A stretch of 64,000 nucleotides of DNA from Daphnia carinata (lineage: Eukaryota > Arthropoda > Branchiopoda > Diplostraca > Daphniidae): the NCBI RefSeq assembly GCF_022539665.2, contig NC_081337.1:5742679-5806678 (forward strand), given 5' to 3'. The notes below the pieces were generated by a model. That model searched no databases. It was not told the origin of the DNA and was given only the letters and a program-made list of their open reading frames with translations. The position numbers were made by a program, and so were the translations under genes. Below are positions 61,249 through 64,000 of the stretch, one piece after another (the stretch's first letter is position 1; each line of letters starts with the position of its first letter).

Positions 61249-62704
61249 GGAAAAAAATGTGGGGTGAAGTGTTCCGAATGATATTACATAAGGAGAAAGA
61301 AGAAAAATAAAAAGATTAAGGAGAGGTTTCTTGTCCCCTTTGACCCACCGTAACCAGTTTGCCATGTTTCTCACCCACTTCATGCCGAACTCTATTTAAA
61401 CGACATTATTTTCGTATAAATTATTTCTTGTGAAAAGGGGCAAAAAGACTAACTTGTTGTACGCAACATAACGTTGGTATTGCGATGCTGTAACGTCGAA
61501 TGCATCGATCTTTTCTTGCCCAAAAAAACCGTTGTGCATATTGAAATTTGTCACATAAAAATTTTGGAAAATGAATTTTTAACTGGCTTATCGCTTGTTA
61601 AACAAATAGGGGAACTGCCACACTCCTGAGATCTCTTTCTGTTTTCTCCATTTAAACGTGCTACAAAGGCGTTCCATGCACGAGTCGATTCAATGTCTTA
61701 ATTTATTTTAGCGACTTGGTGAACAAGTTGAGTCAGCGTCATTTTTGAATACGATCTCCCACGTCACAGTCGGTTCACCGTTAAAAGTCAAGCCGAAGTC
61801 GTAATCAGTTGTCACCGTCATCGATCCACCACATGTGACAATGATTGTTCAAGAAAAAGAACAAAAGGCGACACATTTGCCGTGTATTTTGGCCAACGGT
61901 AATCATCCGGTGCCAGACTGTCGGGCGCGCTTGATTGCTTTCTACTTACACCCGTCTATTGTGGATTTGTTTTGTGTGGCTTGCATGGCACGGAAGAAAA
62001 GTGGGTGTCCGTCATCGACGTGCAAACAAGTGCCGTGTCCAACGGACCGGGACAACTTGGTTATGTGCGGTAGACTTGTTTTTAAGTGTGCGCATCGTCG
62101 CCAAAGTTGGTCAATATGACTCTTTTTGATTGTAGACACAAGGTGTCTGGGCTGCCCTGTCTCTTCGTATGCCACTCGTGTCAACCAACTTTACTCTGAA
62201 ATGGTGGGGAAAACAAAAGACGGTTAGATAACGACAGTGGGTGAGAGGGTGACAAAATTCAAACGTTTCGGCGCAGCTGTCGGACGTTTTAAGGTAGAAT
62301 TGCGTATCCACGATAAACTGGCGTGAATTTTTGATCATTTTATTCGGCTTCAAGAGGGCTGTGGTGTTGCATTAACTGTATGGACATTTTCTGTTGGGCA
62401 ATTAAATCAATGAAATGGCTAGTTTTTTTAATCATCACGCTTGGCATAGTAAATAACGATAAGGGGAAATGATATATTTTTTTTAAGTATTTCATCTGTA
62501 GATGGTTTTTTTTTACCGAAACGTCTTAATATAACGGTAGTAAGCGCTCTAATATGATCCACGTGCAACACGGCCCGGTTCTAAGCCCGGCCTGAATGCG
62601 GTCGTTTATCAAGTTGATGATACAGATCATAGACGAAACAACAAATCTTGATATTTCTATCAATTTAATTTACAATTTTTTTTTCGTTTTTCTTTCCTTT
62701 GTAG

Positions 62705-62850
62705 ATGGGGCCTTGTGTCACCTTCATCGCCACAAAAGATCTGACAGTAGAAATGAAGAAGAAAACCCCCCCGCTCTCTACGGTATATGCCACTAGTCTG
62801 CGACTGGTTCATCGTGGACCTCACCGAGGATGATGGAGATCGACGCTTCG
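62705..62850 (+). other. Exon-like segment near the right edge
   Basis: A very strong acceptor (tctttcctttgtag) and a strong donor (CTTCG|gtgagt) bracket this segment. No frame is open across all of it. An ATG at 62787 opens 21 codons to the donor (CDWFIVDLTEDDGDRRF), so it could be a leader exon with a start codon for a gene continuing to the right. An upstream out-of-frame ATG lies at 62705. Confidence 0.3.
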
Positions 62851-63140
62851 GTGAGTCCCATGTTTTTTTTTTTTTCGATATTATTGGTTCTCTTTTTTAC
62901 ACGTTGCGTGTATATATACGACTGGAGAATCAAGCGGTGATTCAGCTGGACGTTGTGCCTAGGGGGTAACGGGGCCAAAGGTTATCGTGTACAACCAGAA
63001 AACGGGGTAGGCTTATTGGGGTTCGTACGGGGATTTTTTAGTCTTGACGGCTGGCTCGTATTGATGGCATTCATTTCAGTCAAACCTCTTGAATGGCCAG
63101 GCTCCCCATATTCAAATTATTGATTCTCTCTAAAAATGGG

Positions 63141-63144
<4 letters not shown>

Positions 63145-63171
<27 letters not shown>
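63145..63171. repeat. AC microsatellite
   Basis: About thirteen AC units. Confidence 0.9.
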
Positions 63172-63175
<4 letters not shown>

Positions 63176-63212
63176 AAAAGACAATAAAACAACAGCTAGC
63201 AAGGACTTTGTC

Positions 63213-63255
<43 letters not shown>

Positions 63256-63385
63256 AGCTTTACAGCTGCCCTTTTCAGAAAGGTGGTTAGGCTGATCAAT
63301 TCTCCGAAACGGTCTGTACAATTCCGGTTTTGTAGAGCCGCATGCCATTTGCCTCTTGATTGAAACGCTCTATTAAATGATTATT

Positions 63386-63411
63386 ATATTATTTTGAATT
63401 CAAAATAATAT
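63386..63411. repeat. Perfect 26-bp AT-rich palindrome
   Basis: The sequence is centred on GAATTC with 13 bases mirrored exactly on each side. It could extrude a cruciform or be a chance AT-rich palindrome. Confidence 0.7.
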
Positions 63412-64000
63412 TTAAAGAAAACATTTGCCCGGTGCGAAGCGGGTAAGGGACCCCGTCCAAACGTTTCCGCTTTTTTTCTTCTATGATTGTGTACTTGAGC
63501 TGGGCACTAGACGCGTGTCACTTGAAACTCAGGTACGCTACCGATGAGTAGTGCTCAGATAGCCGAAAGTTCCATACAATTCCGTTTACTTCCTTCCTCT
63601 TTTTTTTTTTTACTTCCTTTCCTTCCACCATTTTGTTTGTGTTCATTATAGATGTATCCTTTCTTTTTGCCGGCACAGCTTTCGCTCGCTCTTGATGGCT
63701 ATTATTTCGGCTTAACCTTTTCCTTCCGGCTTCCTGATGGACAGCGGAAACGACGATTAAAAAACCATGTCCATCATCTGCTGCTCTCTCCAAAATATTT
63801 TGCTTGCTTTGCTAGTGAGACAGGGCTTTCCATTTCATATCGTGACAGGGGATAAAGAAAACCCCCCTCTCTTTCTATTTATTATTATATTTTCTGTTCC
63901 CCCATTTTTTTTGTTTCTGATGGGGGTAACTGTTCCATATTGCGCGAACACGGATGTAGCGGTTCGTGTCCGAGATAATATTGAATGCTGTACGTCATAC

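Larger units (their letters stand above)
59006..64000. other. Region downstream of the proneural gene, no resolved gene
   Basis: It contains the 3' UTR of the bHLH gene, then AT-rich DNA with homopolymers, including A33 at 61213-61245 and A36 at 63216-63251. A 94-codon Cys-containing plus frame at 61835-62119 (CILANGNHPVPDC) matches no family I know. One exon-like segment is listed separately. Confidence 0.5.

Noticed and set aside
62560-62595. tRNA-like segment around CGGTTCTAAGCC
   Set aside because: No matching A box, acceptor stem or anticodon arm could be folded around it.

Overview
The window looks like nuclear DNA of a small compact arthropod genome, most likely a Daphnia-type cladoceran crustacean. 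This rests on introns mostly of 60-150 bp, closely packed divergent and convergent gene pairs, an arthropod achaete-scute type gene and an arthropod-style MRP gene with repeated alternative exons. No prokaryotic operons, phage, CRISPR, tRNA or rRNA genes were seen. All gene models were spliced by eye from GT/GC-AG signals and family knowledge; no search was run.

Layout. 1-2005: no resolved gene, only exon-like scraps. 2006-2753 (-): MND1, meiotic recombination. 3220-3999 (+): NAA50 acetyltransferase, divergent from MND1. 4080-5446 (-): a membrane-anchored short-chain dehydrogenase, tail to tail with NAA50. 6362-10341 (+): SNX25/snazarus sorting nexin. 11471-19417 (-): diacylglycerol lipase (DAGL-alpha/inaE type) with a GC-AG intron and two possible C-termini. 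19418-23670: no convincing gene. 23671-24911 (-): PIH1D1-like R2TP factor. 25560-35099 (+): an MRP1/ABCC1-type ABC transporter of about 30 coding exons. 35439-36345 (-): MCTS1. 36848-37235 (+): two probable untranslated exons. 37236-57200: a roughly 20 kb gene-poor, homopolymer-rich stretch. 57887-59005 (+): an intronless achaete-scute/asense bHLH proneural gene with a TATA box. 59006-64000: no resolved gene.

The most interesting system is inside the MRP1 gene. Two segments of its membrane domains exist as tandem, phase-matched exon copies: a pair (12a/12b) and a triplet (21a/21b/21c). The triplet introns carry a 13-14 nt element and its exact reverse complement, placed so that one central site can pair with either of two flanking sites. 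The pair has a weaker arrangement of the same logic, with two 9-bp partners competing for one overlapping site. This is the expected architecture of mutually exclusive splicing steered by competing RNA base pairing, and would give six transporter variants from one locus.

The other genes are mostly housekeeping or signalling genes without functional linkage to one another. The gene-poor stretch next to the proneural gene fits a large developmental regulatory domain, but no enhancer was proven here.
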